Shown here: piece after piece, positions 39,973-48,850 of the stretch
Position numbering within the stretch: position 1 is the stretch's first letter
Layout: each line of letters starts with the position of its first letter
Assembly: GCF_014779665.1 (NCBI RefSeq)
Contig: NZ_JACXYY010000005.1
Span: 310,001-374,000 of the forward strand
Reading direction: 5' to 3'
Length of the DNA: 64,000 nucleotides
Origin: Nocardioides hwasunensis
GTDB lineage: Bacteria > Actinomycetota > Actinomycetes > Propionibacteriales > Nocardioidaceae
Notes under the pieces: generated by a model
The model's database searches: none
The model's input: only the letters and a program-made list of their open reading frames with translations
Told to the model about the DNA's origin: nothing
Made by a program: the position numbers and the translations under genes

Positions 39973-40534
39973 GACCCCCAACCCCAACATCGTGGACGCC
40001 GACTCCCTCACCGGTGAGATGCACCCGATCCGCCGGGTGGTGGTCGCGCTGGGGTCCAACCTGGGGGAGCGGCTCTCGTCGCTCCAGGGAGCCGTCGACG
40101 CACTCGCCGACACCCCGGACTTCTTCGTCACCGGCGTCTCGCCCGTCTACGAGACCGAGCCGGTCGACTCGCCCGAGGAGGCCAAGCCCTACCTCAACGC
40201 CGTCGTCCTGGCCGACACCACCCTGCCGGCGGCCCGCCTGATGGAGCGCGCCCTGGCGATCGAGGACGCCTACGAGCGTGAGCGCAGCGAGGTCCGCAAC
40301 GCGCCGCGCACGCTCGACGTCGACCTGATCGTCGTCGGCGACCGTCGCTCCAACGAGGACTTCCTGCGACTGCCCCACCCGCGCGCCCACCAGCGGGCCT
40401 TCGTGCTCCAGCCCTGGCACGACCTCGAGCCCGACGCGGTCTTCCCGGAGCGGGGCCCGATCGCCGACCTGCTCGCCGACGTCGACGGCTCCGGCGTGCG
40501 CAGGCGCGAGGACCTGGCCCTCGAGGTCGAGTGA
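39965..40534 (+). CDS. folK: 6-Hydroxymethyl-dihydropterin pyrophosphokinase
   Basis: Transfers pyrophosphate from ATP to the pterin substrate for FolP. 189 residues. VVALGSNLGERLSSLQGAV (N-terminal), VSPVYETEPV and RTLDVDLIVVG (the metal-binding Asp pair, about residues 116-126), and LPHPRAHQRAFVL are all standard HPPK motifs. It completes the folate block; the next gene starts 22 bp later. Confidence 0.96.
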   Translation: MTETPNPNIVDADSLTGEMHPIRRVVVALGSNLGERLSSLQGAVDALADTPDFFVTGVSPVYETEPVDSPEEAKPYLNAVVLADTTLPAARLMERALAIEDAYERERSEVRNAPRTLDVDLIVVGDRRSNEDFLRLPHPRAHQRAFVLQPWHDLEPDAVFPERGPIADLLADVDGSGVRRREDLALEVE

Positions 40535-40556
40535 CCATCCCCCGAGCGGCACCCGG

Positions 40557-41051
40557 ATGAGCGGGACCGGGCCGGAGGACGAGCCTCCGGAGCCACGCGG
40601 CACCCTGCACCCCACCTCGGCCCGAGCCCTCACGGCCTGCTCGGTGACCGGCCTCGTGCTCGGCTGGGGGATCCACCCGCTCATGACGCGGATCGCCGGT
40701 GGCCCGCCGCTCGTCTCGTGGACCCAGTCGCTCGCCCTGGTGCTCGTCGCCGGCATCATGTCGTTCCTGGCGTGGCACACCTGGCAGACCGTCCAGGTCC
40801 GCGGCGAGCGTCTCGAGGTGCACCAGGCCGTCAACCGGCTCGTGCTGGCCCGGGCCTGCGCCCTGGGAGGTGCGCTCGTGGCGGGCGGGTACGCCGGCTA
40901 CGCGGTGAGCTGGCTCGGCGACCAGTCGCAGTACTCCGACCGCTGGATCGTCCGGTCCGTGGTGGCGGCCCTCGGCGCGGGCGTGGTGATGCTCGCCTCG
41001 CTCGCGCTCGAGCGTGCGTGTCGCGCCGACGGCGGCGAGCCGCGGCCCTAG
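40557..41051 (+). CDS. DUF3180 membrane protein
   Basis: 164 residues with four predicted membrane helices (about 25-45, 58-78, 98-118, 132-152). The DUF3180 family is found next to folK in most actinobacteria, as here; its function is unknown. It is probably co-transcribed with the fol genes. Confidence 0.87.
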   Translation: MSGTGPEDEPPEPRGTLHPTSARALTACSVTGLVLGWGIHPLMTRIAGGPPLVSWTQSLALVLVAGIMSFLAWHTWQTVQVRGERLEVHQAVNRLVLARACALGGALVAGGYAGYAVSWLGDQSQYSDRWIVRSVVAALGAGVVMLASLALERACRADGGEPRP

Positions 41052-41060
41052 TCTGGCCGC

Positions 41061-41675
41061 ATGCCTTCCCAGCAGTCACAGCAGTCACAGGCGTCCCGTA
41101 CGCCGGCACGTCGCCGCCAGCGGAGCACCCGGCTGGCCGTCGCGGTCACCCTCCTGGTGGTCGCTGGAGTCGTCGTGGTCGCCGCTGTGGTGTCGGGATC
41201 CGCCGTCCTGACCACCGCCGCCGCGGTCCTCGCGGTGCTGCTCGGTGCTGCCGCGACCCGGATCACCCACTCCGAGCTGATGCAGGCCCGGCGAGACGCC
41301 GCGCGGGACCGCGCCGAGCAGGCCCAGGAGTACCGCGCGCTCACCGAGCGTCGTACGACCGAGTCCGCGGCGTTCGCCGCCGACATGCGGCGCAAGATCG
41401 CCGACCGCGAGGAGGCCATCGACGTCCTCGAGCGTGCGCTCTCCTCAGCGCAGAAGAACGCCGCCGAGCAGACCCTCAAGCGCGGCCAGGAGGCGCGTCG
41501 CGCCGATGCCGCAGAGCGGGGTCGCGACCTCGCCCAGAGCGGGCGCGACGATGCCGAGGGCCGTGCCGCCGAGGCGATCGTGCTGGTCGCCGAGCTCGAG
41601 GCCGAGCTCGACGTGCTCCGCGCCGAGGTGGTCTCGCTCCGCGCGGCCGCCACGCGGACGCACAAGAGCGCCTGA
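41061..41675 (+). CDS. Membrane protein with long cytoplasmic coiled coil
   Basis: 204 residues. Two adjacent hydrophobic helices (about 25-70) are followed by an Ala/Glu/Arg-rich coiled coil (about 75-195). I do not recognise a named family. The layout suggests a membrane-attached scaffold facing the cytoplasm. ATG 41061 has TAGTCT 6 nt upstream, so it has its own promoter and is probably leaderless. It marks the start of a stretch not found in the usual fol-pan gene order. The 123 bp after its stop show no gene. Confidence 0.7.
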   Translation: MPSQQSQQSQASRTPARRRQRSTRLAVAVTLLVVAGVVVVAAVVSGSAVLTTAAAVLAVLLGAAATRITHSELMQARRDAARDRAEQAQEYRALTERRTTESAAFAADMRRKIADREEAIDVLERALSSAQKNAAEQTLKRGQEARRADAAERGRDLAQSGRDDAEGRAAEAIVLVAELEAELDVLRAEVVSLRAAATRTHKSA

Positions 41676-41798
41676 CTCCCGCCGCCGCCCCCGCGAGCGG
41701 TGAGCGAGACACCTTCTCGACGCACGGAACCTGCCTCACGCACCTGTCCCACGCACCGCCCGACGTCCGGCGGGCAGCGTGCGGAAGAATGACCTGAC

Positions 41799-42872
41799 GT
41801 GATTCCCGAGGACAACCGGTTCGAGAGCGACCCCTCCGACGCGCTGCCCGAGGACCCGGGACTTCCCGACGGGTGGTACGCCGACACGCCGGACGCTGCC
41901 GACGAGGCCACCGTCGACCGGCTGACCGAGCTGCTCCGCGCCCACGAGCGCGCGGGCCGGGGCTGGGCCGGCGCGGGTGCGGACGACGTGCTGGTCGAGA
42001 TCTCCGAGCACGGCGTGGCGATGCGGGAGAACGTCGTGGTCCGCGATGCCGGCGATCGGATCCAGGCGTGGGGCAGCGTCCACGACCGGGCCGAGGGACG
42101 GATGCTCTTCGTGCACGTGGTCGACCGCGACATCGACGAGCGCGCCGCGGACGCCTGCAGCAGCACGCTCTTCGCGTGGGCCGACGCGCAGGCGAGGGCG
42201 GTCGGCGAGGCCCGCGGCCTGGCGACCCAGCAGATCGACTCCGGCTCCTTCGCCGACGACGAGCGTCAGCACCGCTGGCTGGCCGACGCCGGCTTCGACC
42301 GGGTGCGCACCTGGTGGCAGATGAGCCGCTCCGTGGAGGCGGAGGAGGCCGAGCTGGTGCCGGACCCGTCGCGCTGGGAGCGCAAGGGCGTCGTGTTCCG
42401 GCGGGTCGAGCGGCAGGGGGACGGCATGCCCGACGTCGCCGACCTGCGGGCCGTCCACGACGTGCTCGAGGGCGCGTTCACCGACCACTTCAACTCCGCC
42501 GAGGAGACCCTGCAGGAGTTCGTCCACCGGCTCCGGGAGGACCCGGGCCACCGGTGGGACCACTGGTGGCTCGCCGAGCTCGAGGACGGCGAGGCCGCCG
42601 GCGCGCTCGTCGGCACGGTGAGCGAGTCCGCCACCGGTCCCGACGGGTCGTACGTCTCCTACCTCGGCGTCCTCGAGTCCGCCCGCGGTCGCGGGGTCGC
42701 CACCGGTCTGCTGCGCACGATCATCGCCGACGCCGCCTCCCGCGGCCGCGACCGTGTCGGCCTCGAGGTCGACGCCGACTCGCCCACCGGGGCCGACAGC
42801 CTCTACCGCTCGATGGGCTGGGGCACGAAGTACGTCACCGAGTCCTGGCACCGGGACGTGCCGGTCCGGTAG
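41799..42872 (+). CDS. Tandem GNAT-domain acetyltransferase
   Basis: 357 residues with two GNAT-fold halves. The N-terminal half (about 20-180) is degenerate; the C-terminal half (about 195-350) has the acetyl-CoA loop in [18 protein letters not shown] (about 290-307) and a closing [17 protein letters not shown] motif. Tandem GNATs include MshD of mycothiol synthesis, but specific support for MshD is lacking. GTG 41799 is the likely start. Confidence 0.8.
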   Translation: MIPEDNRFESDPSDALPEDPGLPDGWYADTPDAADEATVDRLTELLRAHERAGRGWAGAGADDVLVEISEHGVAMRENVVVRDAGDRIQAWGSVHDRAEGRMLFVHVVDRDIDERAADACSSTLFAWADAQARAVGEARGLATQQIDSGSFADDERQHRWLADAGFDRVRTWWQMSRSVEAEEAELVPDPSRWERKGVVFRRVERQGDGMPDVADLRAVHDVLEGAFTDHFNSAEETLQEFVHRLREDPGHRWDHWWLAELEDGEAAGALVGTVSESATGPDGSYVSYLGVLESARGRGVATGLLRTIIADAASRGRDRVGLEVDADSPTGADSLYRSMGWGTKYVTESWHRDVPVR

Positions 42873-42884
42873 GTCCGGCACCCT

Positions 42885-42962
42885 TTGCACCCGAGACTCC
42901 CGCCTCGACCCCCAGATCTCGGCCGACAAGCGAGGTGGTCACCGGATATCCGGAGACTCCAG
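42885..42962 (-). repeat. Dispersed double-hairpin repeat, copy A5
   Basis: Starts 12 nt past the stop of the GNAT gene and ends 2 nt before the stop of the convergent transporter ATPase. The 20-bp palindrome (42938-42957) has one changed base (GGAGAC for GGTGAC), and the first stem has also diverged, so this is the most degraded copy. Confidence 0.82.
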
Positions 42963-42964
42963 AG

Positions 42965-43960
42965 TCAGCGGAGCGACTCGCGCAGCGCCTGGTGCACACC
43001 CGCCGGGGTGAGCACGCCGAGGAACGTCGGGCCGCGGCGCACGCCCACCATCGGCTTGTCGTCGCGCAGCATCGCGGCGAGGGCGTCCTCGAGGGAGGAG
43101 TCGATGTCGATCGCCGCGCCCAGGTCGCCGGTGGAGATGCCGTCGAGCGGCTCGAGGTGCTCCTCGCGGAGCCGGGTGACGGTGAGCGTGCGCAGGCCCC
43201 CGGCGCCCACGAAGTCGGCGACCTGCTCGTCGGCCGGGTGCGCGAGCAGCTCCGACGGGGTGGCGTACTGGGCCAGGCGGCCGCCGGTGGCGAACACGGC
43301 CACCCGGTCGCCCATCCGGATCGCCTCGTCGATGTCGTGGGTCACCAGCACCACGGTCTTGCCGAGCTCGGCCTGGAGCCGGCGGAACTCGTCCTGCAGC
43401 CGGTGGCGCACGACCGGGTCGACGGCTCCGAACGGCTCGTCCATCAGCAGGACCGGCGGGTTGGCGGCCAGCGCCCGGGCCACGCCGACCCGCTGCCGCT
43501 GGCCGCCCGAGAGCTCGTGCGGGTAGCGACGGGCGTACTGCTCGGGCTCCAGCCCGACCGTGGCGAGCAGCTCGTGGGCGCGCTCGCGGGCGACCGACTT
43601 CGACTCGCCGTAGAGCAGCGGGACGGTCATCACGTTCTGCTCGATGCGCTGGTGCGGGAACAGGCCGATCTGCTGGATGACGTAGCCGATGCCGCGGCGC
43701 AGCTCGACCGGGTCGGCGCCGGTCACGTCCTCGCCGTCGAGCCAGATCCGCCCGGTCGTGGGCTCGATCAGCCGGTTGATCATCTTCAGCGTCGTCGACT
43801 TGCCGCACCCGGACGGACCGACGAGGCAGACCATCTCGCCGCGGGAGACCTCGAGGTCGAGCTCGTGGACGGCCACGGTCCCGTCCGGGTAGGTCTTGCC
43901 CACGCCCTCGAGCCGGATCATCGCGTCGACGGCCGAGTCGCTGCCCCGTGTAGCGTCCAT
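42965..43960 (-). CDS. OpuC/ProV-type osmolyte ABC transporter ATPase
   Basis: ATPase of 331 residues. Walker [10 protein letters not shown] (about 48-56), Q-loop, signature [10 protein letters not shown] (about 149), Walker B LLMDEPF and switch His in VTHDID are intact. The last 55 residues form a CBS-like regulatory module ([17 protein letters not shown]), usual in glycine-betaine/choline importers where it senses ionic strength. It pairs with the two permeases and binding protein on the other strand. ATG 43960 has TAAGGT 6 nt upstream, inside the first codons of the divergent permease gene; the internal ATG 43921 is an alternative. Confidence 0.9.
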   Translation of the reverse strand: MDATRGSDSAVDAMIRLEGVGKTYPDGTVAVHELDLEVSRGEMVCLVGPSGCGKSTTLKMINRLIEPTTGRIWLDGEDVTGADPVELRRGIGYVIQQIGLFPHQRIEQNVMTVPLLYGESKSVARERAHELLATVGLEPEQYARRYPHELSGGQRQRVGVARALAANPPVLLMDEPFGAVDPVVRHRLQDEFRRLQAELGKTVVLVTHDIDEAIRMGDRVAVFATGGRLAQYATPSELLAHPADEQVADFVGAGGLRTLTVTRLREEHLEPLDGISTGDLGAAIDIDSSLEDALAAMLRDDKPMVGVRRGPTFLGVLTPAGVHQALRESLR

Positions 43961-43972
43961 GCGGTGACCTTA
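43951..43972. promoter_or_regulatory. Interlocked divergent leaderless promoters
   Basis: The start codons of the transporter ATPase (ATG, complement of 43958-43960) and the first permease (GTG 43964) are only 3 bp apart. The plus-strand hexamer TAGCGT (43951-43956) lies inside the ATPase gene, and the minus-strand hexamer TAAGGT (43967-43972) lies inside the permease gene, where it forces a rare TTA Leu codon. RNA polymerases could not occupy both at once. Confidence 0.55.
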
Positions 43973-44662
43973 CTGGGAGTCGCCGACGACCCGAGCTGCT
44001 ACAGCCAGCTCGTCAACGACTGGATCTGTCCGGCCTACGTCTCGGATCGGCAGCAGGAGATCGTCGACGCGACGATCCAGCACATCGGGATCACCGTCGT
44101 CTCGGTGGTCCTCGGGCTCCTGATCGCCTTCCCGCTCGCGCTGGCCGCGCGGCGGCTGCCACGGCTGGAGTCGACGATCCTCGCGGCCACCACGGGGATC
44201 TACACGGTGCCCTCGCTCGCGCTGTTCCCGCTGCTGGTGCCGTTCACCGGGCTGACCGCCACGACCGTGGTGATCGGCCTCGCGCTGTACGCCCTGACGA
44301 TCCTGGTGCGCAGCCTGCTGGAGGGCCTGCGGTCGGTGCCCGACGAGGTGCGCGAGTCGGCCACCGGTCTCGGCTACGGCCGCGGTCAGCTGCTGCTCAA
44401 GGTGGAGCTGCCGCTCGCGCTGCCGGTGATGATGGCCGGTCTCCGGGTCGCCACGGTGTCGACCGTGGCCCTGACGACCGTCGGGTCCCTCGTGGCCTAC
44501 GGCGGTCTCGGCAACCTGATCAAGGACGGCGTGCTGACCGACTTCCGCGCCGAGCTCTTCACGGCGTCCCTGCTGTGCGTGCTGCTCGCGTTCGTGCTGG
44601 ACGGACTGCTGGTGCTGGCCCAGAGGGTCATGACCCCGTGGACGAGGGGAGCGCGCGCATGA
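43964..44662 (+). CDS. OpuC-type osmolyte ABC transporter permease 1
   Basis: 232 residues with five to six membrane helices. The EAA-type loop [21 protein letters not shown] (here residues about 124-143) contacts the ATPase. [17 protein letters not shown] and [11 protein letters not shown] sequences are typical of OpuCB/YehW permeases for glycine betaine, choline or carnitine. Codon 3 is TTA, rare in such GC-rich genomes. The start choice rests on the -10 hexamer TAGCGT 7 nt before GTG 43964. Repeat B1 separates it from permease 2. Confidence 0.88.
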   Translation: MTLLGVADDPSCYSQLVNDWICPAYVSDRQQEIVDATIQHIGITVVSVVLGLLIAFPLALAARRLPRLESTILAATTGIYTVPSLALFPLLVPFTGLTATTVVIGLALYALTILVRSLLEGLRSVPDEVRESATGLGYGRGQLLLKVELPLALPVMMAGLRVATVSTVALTTVGSLVAYGGLGNLIKDGVLTDFRAELFTASLLCVLLAFVLDGLLVLAQRVMTPWTRGARA

Positions 44663-44668
44663 ACACCC

Positions 44669-44728
44669 CACGACGTTCTTCGCCTCCCCCGCTCCGCTCC
44701 TCCACCGAACAACGCCGCGGGGGCCCCG
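44669..44728 (+). repeat. Short intergenic repeat, copy B1
   Basis: Shares GACGTTCTTC-cctcc-CGCT and CCGAACAACGCCGCGGGG-CCCC with copy B2 at 54867-54920. It fills the gap between the two permease genes and contains a small CGCGGGG/CCCCGC inverted repeat. Function unknown. Confidence 0.75.
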
Positions 44729-44729
44729 C

Positions 44730-45494
44730 ATGAGGGTCTTCAGCGACATGTGGACCTACCTGTCCGCCGGCGCCAACTGGTCGGGCAGCGACGGCATCGC
44801 CGCCCTGCTCGGCCAGCAGCTGCTGCTCACCGTCACCGCGCTGCTGATGGCGATGGTCGTCGGGCTGCCGATCGCGCTGTGGCTGGGGCACCTCGGCCGC
44901 GGCGGCTTCCTCGCGATCAACATCTCCAACGTCGGCCGTGCCATCCCGACCTTCGCGCTGCTGGCCCTGCTCGTGGTCGCGCCGTGGCCCGGTGCCGCGC
45001 AGCTCGGCCCCTACGGCCGCGCCGGTCTCGCCACCCTCATCGCCCTGACCCTGTTCGCGCTGCCGCCCATCATCACCAACTCCTACGTCGCCATGCGCGA
45101 GGTCGCACCCGAGGTGCGGGAGGCGGCGAGGGGCATGGGCATGACGGGGTGGCAGCAGTTCTGGCGCGTCGAGCTGCCGCTCGGCCTGCCGCTCGTGGTC
45201 TCCGGGCTCCGGCTGGCGCTGGTGCAGGTGTGGGCGACCGCCACGATCGCGGCGCTCGTCGCGGGACCCGGGCTCGGGCAGATCATCACCGACGGGTTCT
45301 TCCGCTCCAACTACGGCAAGGGCATCGCCGGGGCGCTCGTCGTGGCGGCGGTCGCGCTCGTGCTCGAGCTGCTCGCCGCGTTCACCCAGAGGGCGGTCGA
45401 CAGCACCCGTCGGAGCACCCCTTCAGGTGGGCACACTGACGCATTGTCGGTCACCGGGTCTACGGTGGACGAGCACGCCGAAACCGTCGGCTGA
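44730..45494 (+). CDS. OpuC-type osmolyte ABC transporter permease 2
   Basis: 254 residues with about six helices. REAARGMGMTGWQQFWRVEL (about residues 129-148) is the ATPase-docking loop, and GLGQIITDGFFRSNYGKG is typical of OpuCD/YehY permeases. It forms the channel with permease 1. The last 30 residues are hydrophilic. The gene follows repeat B1 and precedes the binding-protein gene by 53 bp. Confidence 0.88.
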   Translation: MRVFSDMWTYLSAGANWSGSDGIAALLGQQLLLTVTALLMAMVVGLPIALWLGHLGRGGFLAINISNVGRAIPTFALLALLVVAPWPGAAQLGPYGRAGLATLIALTLFALPPIITNSYVAMREVAPEVREAARGMGMTGWQQFWRVELPLGLPLVVSGLRLALVQVWATATIAALVAGPGLGQIITDGFFRSNYGKGIAGALVVAAVALVLELLAAFTQRAVDSTRRSTPSGGHTDALSVTGSTVDEHAETVG

Positions 45495-45547
45495 CGTCGC
45501 TTTTCCGGACACGCGCAGCTCTCGCTGCGGGACACAGAAGGACCACC

Positions 45548-46495
45548 ATGCCCATCGTTCGCACGCTCGCCGCGGTCCTCGCCGCCACCGCGCTCACGCT
45601 CACCGGCTGCGCCGGTGACGACCTCTCCAGCGACAACGCCTCCGACAGCCCGAGCTCGTCGGGTGGCGACAAGGGTTCGGTCACCGTCGCGGGCCAGAAC
45701 TTCCCCGAGGCCACGCTCGTCGCCTCGATGTACCAGCAGCTCCTGGAGAACGCCGGCTACACGGTCGAGACCAAGCTCGTCGACTCGCGTGACGCCTACA
45801 TGCCGACCTTCCCCGGAGACGTCGACATCGTCCCCGAGTACGTCGGTGGCATCGTCAACTTCCTCAACACCCAGGCCAACGGCGACAGCGCCAAGCCCTT
45901 CGAGGCCGGTGACGGCCAGCAGCTCGCCGACGACGGCGCCACCCTGCTGAAGGACGCCGGCATCGAGCTGCTCGACATCTCCCCGGCCACCGACACCAAC
46001 GCCTTCTTCGTCACCCAGGACTACGCCGACTCCGAGGGCCTGAGCACGCTGTCCGACCTCGAGGGCAAGAGCGTCGTGCTCGCCGCGGCGCCCGACTGCA
46101 AGGGACGCCTCGACTGCGAGGGCGGCCTGTCCGACGACTACGGCATCGACGTGACCAAGGTCCTCGAGCTCGGCTACGCCTCCGCCCAGACCTACAAGTC
46201 CGTCATCGACGGCGAGTCGCAGCTGGGCGAGACCTCGACCACCGACGGCACCCTGGAGTCCCAGGGCCTCGTCGTGCTCGACGACGACAAGCAGATCCAG
46301 CCCGCCCAGAACCTCGTGCCCGCGGTCTCGGCCGACTTCCTCGCCGACAACCCCGACGTCGCCGACATCCTCAACCCGCTGATGGCCGCCCTCACCACCG
46401 AGAACCTCACCGAGCTCAACGGCAAGATCGCCGTCGACCGGGCCAAGCCGGAGGACGTGGCCAAGGAGTTCCTGGAGTCCAACGACCTGCTCTGA
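45548..46495 (+). CDS. Glycine betaine/choline-type substrate-binding lipoprotein
   Basis: 315 residues: signal peptide with lipobox LTGC (about residues 17-20), Ser/Asp linker, and an OpuAC-like fold (VTVAGQNFPEATLVASMYQQ, VPEYVGGIVNFL, SVVLAAAPDCKGRLDCEGG). Family members bind quaternary amines for osmoprotection or carbon supply. It is the last gene of the importer operon, which ends at the hairpin at 46532. The precise ligand is not determined by sequence. Confidence 0.9.
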   Translation: MPIVRTLAAVLAATALTLTGCAGDDLSSDNASDSPSSSGGDKGSVTVAGQNFPEATLVASMYQQLLENAGYTVETKLVDSRDAYMPTFPGDVDIVPEYVGGIVNFLNTQANGDSAKPFEAGDGQQLADDGATLLKDAGIELLDISPATDTNAFFVTQDYADSEGLSTLSDLEGKSVVLAAAPDCKGRLDCEGGLSDDYGIDVTKVLELGYASAQTYKSVIDGESQLGETSTTDGTLESQGLVVLDDDKQIQPAQNLVPAVSADFLADNPDVADILNPLMAALTTENLTELNGKIAVDRAKPEDVAKEFLESNDLL

Positions 46496-46531
46496 CCTCC
46501 CGCAAGGTCGGGGCACGAGCAGCAGCAGCGA

Positions 46532-46573
46532 CGAGCCTCGAGATCACGTTCATCAGCGTGGTCTCGAGGCTCG
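46532..46573. terminator. Bidirectional hairpin terminator
   Basis: A 17-bp stem (CGAGCCTCGAGATCACG with CGTGGTCTCGAGGCTCG, one G-T pair) and an 8-nt loop lie between the convergent binding-protein and glycosyltransferase genes. Confidence 0.7.
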
Positions 46574-46601
46574 CTGACTGTCCGGTCCGCCGTGTCGCGG
46601 G

Positions 46602-47714
46602 TCAGACCTCGTGGTCCCGCAGTGCCAGGGCCTCGGGAGCCACGGTGGTCTCGTCGAGCACCGTGTGCGGGATCGACAGCCGCCAGGCGCCGGTCGCGAC
46701 GTCCTGGACGCGCGGGACCGGTCCGTCGAGGGTGGCGACCCACTCCATGAGCGAGGTGACCTCGGCGCGTCGGTCCTCGGCCACCAGCCAACCCGCCAGC
46801 CGGTGCACCGGCGGGAGCCCGCTCCCGACGAGGGTGCGCGTCCCCCAGAGCTCGAGCACGCCGGAGCGCAGCAGCCGCCACCACTCGGGCGTGCAGCCCG
46901 GCACCAGCAGTAAGTAGCGCCACAGGTCACCGGCGAGCACCCGGTCGACGAAGACCTGCTCCACCTCGACCGAGCCGTGCGCCCGGACGGAGGCGAGGCT
47001 CGTCCGCTTGGTCTCCCAGCGGTCGGCGAGGTCCTGCACCGACGAGGCGCGGGTCTGGGTGATCGACCCCGGGCGGATGCGCCAGTGGTAGACGACCTCG
47101 TCGAGCACGTCGAAGGTCGCGTCGAGGAAGGACCGGGTCGTGGTCGGCTGGTCCTCGTAGCGGGTGCCCTCGGGCCAGGTCAGGCCGGCCTCGTCCCAGA
47201 ACGAGCGTCGCCAGACCTTGTTCCACGCGAAGACGTCGCCGAGGATCTCCGGCCGGTCCTCGATGCGCGCTCCCCGGAGGGGACGGTGCAGCCGGCGCAT
47301 CCACGGCGGTTCGACCAGCTGGTCGCCCTCCCAGCGCACGATCGAGCCGGTCGCGAAGTCGGAGCCCGAGTCCGCGAGCGCCCCGACCAGGTCGGCGTAC
47401 GCCGTCGGGGGGAGGACGTCGTCGGAGTCGAGGAAGGCGAGGTGGTCGCCGCGCACGTGCTGCACGCCGAGGTTGCGGGCCGCGCCCAGGCCGCCGTTGA
47501 CGGAGTGCACGACGGTGATGCGGGTGTCGCGGCGGGCCCACTCGTCGGCGATCTCGCCGGTCCGGTCGCTCGACCCGTCGTCGACGATGACCGCCTCCCA
47601 CCGCCGGTGGGTCTGCGCCAGCAGCGACCGGACGCAGTCGTCGAGGTAGTCCTCCACGCCCCAGGCCGGGATCACCACGCCGAGGAGCGGCGCGCGACCG
47701 AACAGGCGTCTCAT
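46602..47714 (-). CDS. Family 2 glycosyltransferase
   Basis: 370 residues, cytoplasmic GT-A fold. GVVIPAWGVEDYLDDCVRSL at the N-terminus, VDDGSSDRTGEIA for nucleotide binding (about residues 44-56), the metal site FLDSDD (about 93-98) and a WNKVWRRSFW/YEDQP acceptor region. It resembles enzymes that build teichoic-acid-like or capsular polymers; donor and acceptor are unknown. ATG 47714 has TAGGGT 8 nt upstream, so it is probably leaderless. It is divergent from a sulfotransferase, with 35 bp between the starts. Confidence 0.87.
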   Translation of the reverse strand: MRRLFGRAPLLGVVIPAWGVEDYLDDCVRSLLAQTHRRWEAVIVDDGSSDRTGEIADEWARRDTRITVVHSVNGGLGAARNLGVQHVRGDHLAFLDSDDVLPPTAYADLVGALADSGSDFATGSIVRWEGDQLVEPPWMRRLHRPLRGARIEDRPEILGDVFAWNKVWRRSFWDEAGLTWPEGTRYEDQPTTTRSFLDATFDVLDEVVYHWRIRPGSITQTRASSVQDLADRWETKRTSLASVRAHGSVEVEQVFVDRVLAGDLWRYLLLVPGCTPEWWRLLRSGVLELWGTRTLVGSGLPPVHRLAGWLVAEDRRAEVTSLMEWVATLDGPVPRVQDVATGAWRLSIPHTVLDETTVAPEALALRDHEV

Positions 47715-47749
47715 GGGTCGCGACCCTAGCCGCCGGTAGGCTGCCCGCC

Positions 47750-48850
47750 GTGACCGAGCAGCCCAGAGCGATCGACGAGATGAACCCCGACGGAGTGCCG
47801 CGGAAGGTCCTCTTCGTCGCCGGCGCCGGCCGCAGCGGCACCAGCACGCTGGCCGGCATCGTGTCCAAGCTGGGCATGCACGTGCCGCTGCCGGAGGTCC
47901 CGCCCGACGAGTCCAACCCGCGCGGCTTCAGCGAGCCGCAGTGGGTCGTCGACGTCCACGACGAGTGGCTCAGCGAGGCACTGGTCCAGGTCAGCGACTC
48001 ACGCCCGAGCGCCTGGTTCGACACCGGTCGCATCTGCAGCCGCGAGCCGGCCCGGATCCGGGTGAGCGAGTGGCTCGAGCCGCACTTCGCCGAGCATCCC
48101 GAGCTGGTGATCAAGGACCCGCGGCTGAGCTGGTTCCTCGGGCTGTGGCGCGTGGCCGCGATCCGCACCGGCGCGACCCCGGTCTTCGCCACCATGCTCC
48201 GGGCGCCGGCCGAGGTCGTCGGCTCCAAGCAGAAGTACTACGCCAACAAGCTCGGCTCGGCCCACCTCGCGGCCAGCTGGGTCAACATGCTGCTCCACAC
48301 CGAGCGCGCCACGCGGCCGGCGGAGGGTGACGGCGGCCGCGTCTTCGTCCGCTACGAGGACCTGCTGAGCGACTGGGTGAGGACCACGACGGCACTGGGT
48401 CACGCGCTCGACCTGCAGACGATCGTCCACACCCGCAGCGACCAGATCCGCGAGGTCCACCGCTTCATCGACCCCACCCTGCGCCGGGTTACCTCGACCC
48501 TCGACGACCTCGCCCTGCCGAAGCGGCTGCACGAGCTCACCGGCCAGACGTGGGAGGAGCTCAACAAGCTCGCCGACGAGGGCGGCGACACCACCGAGCG
48601 CCAGGCGACCTTCGACCAGCTCCGTGAGGAGTACGTCGACCTCTACGAGGAGGCCGCGGCCATCAGCCGCTCGAGCGCCGAGCACTCGCGCCTCCAGGCG
48701 CGGCGTCGGGCGCTGGCCGAGGCGCAGCCGGAGGAGCCCTCGAGGTCGCTCGCCGACCGGGTCCCCCACGACGTACGCGCCGCCATCCCGCCGTCCGTGC
48801 GCCGCGGGGTGCGCAGGGCGCTCGGGCGCGAGCGGGACGACCAGCAGTGA
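47750..48850 (+). CDS. Sulfotransferase-family protein
   Basis: 366 residues. The nucleotide loop is FVAGAGRSGTSTLAGIV (about residues 22-38), and TMLRAPAEVVGSKQKYYANK holds the second phosphate-binding region. The C-terminal 100 residues are helical and charged. It probably sulfates a surface glycan made by the neighbouring glycosyltransferases; this is inference from context. GTG 47750 has TAGGCT 7 nt upstream, so it is probably leaderless. The next gene overlaps it by 4 bp. Confidence 0.82.
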   Translation: MTEQPRAIDEMNPDGVPRKVLFVAGAGRSGTSTLAGIVSKLGMHVPLPEVPPDESNPRGFSEPQWVVDVHDEWLSEALVQVSDSRPSAWFDTGRICSREPARIRVSEWLEPHFAEHPELVIKDPRLSWFLGLWRVAAIRTGATPVFATMLRAPAEVVGSKQKYYANKLGSAHLAASWVNMLLHTERATRPAEGDGGRVFVRYEDLLSDWVRTTTALGHALDLQTIVHTRSDQIREVHRFIDPTLRRVTSTLDDLALPKRLHELTGQTWEELNKLADEGGDTTERQATFDQLREEYVDLYEEAAAISRSSAEHSRLQARRRALAEAQPEEPSRSLADRVPHDVRAAIPPSVRRGVRRALGRERDDQQ

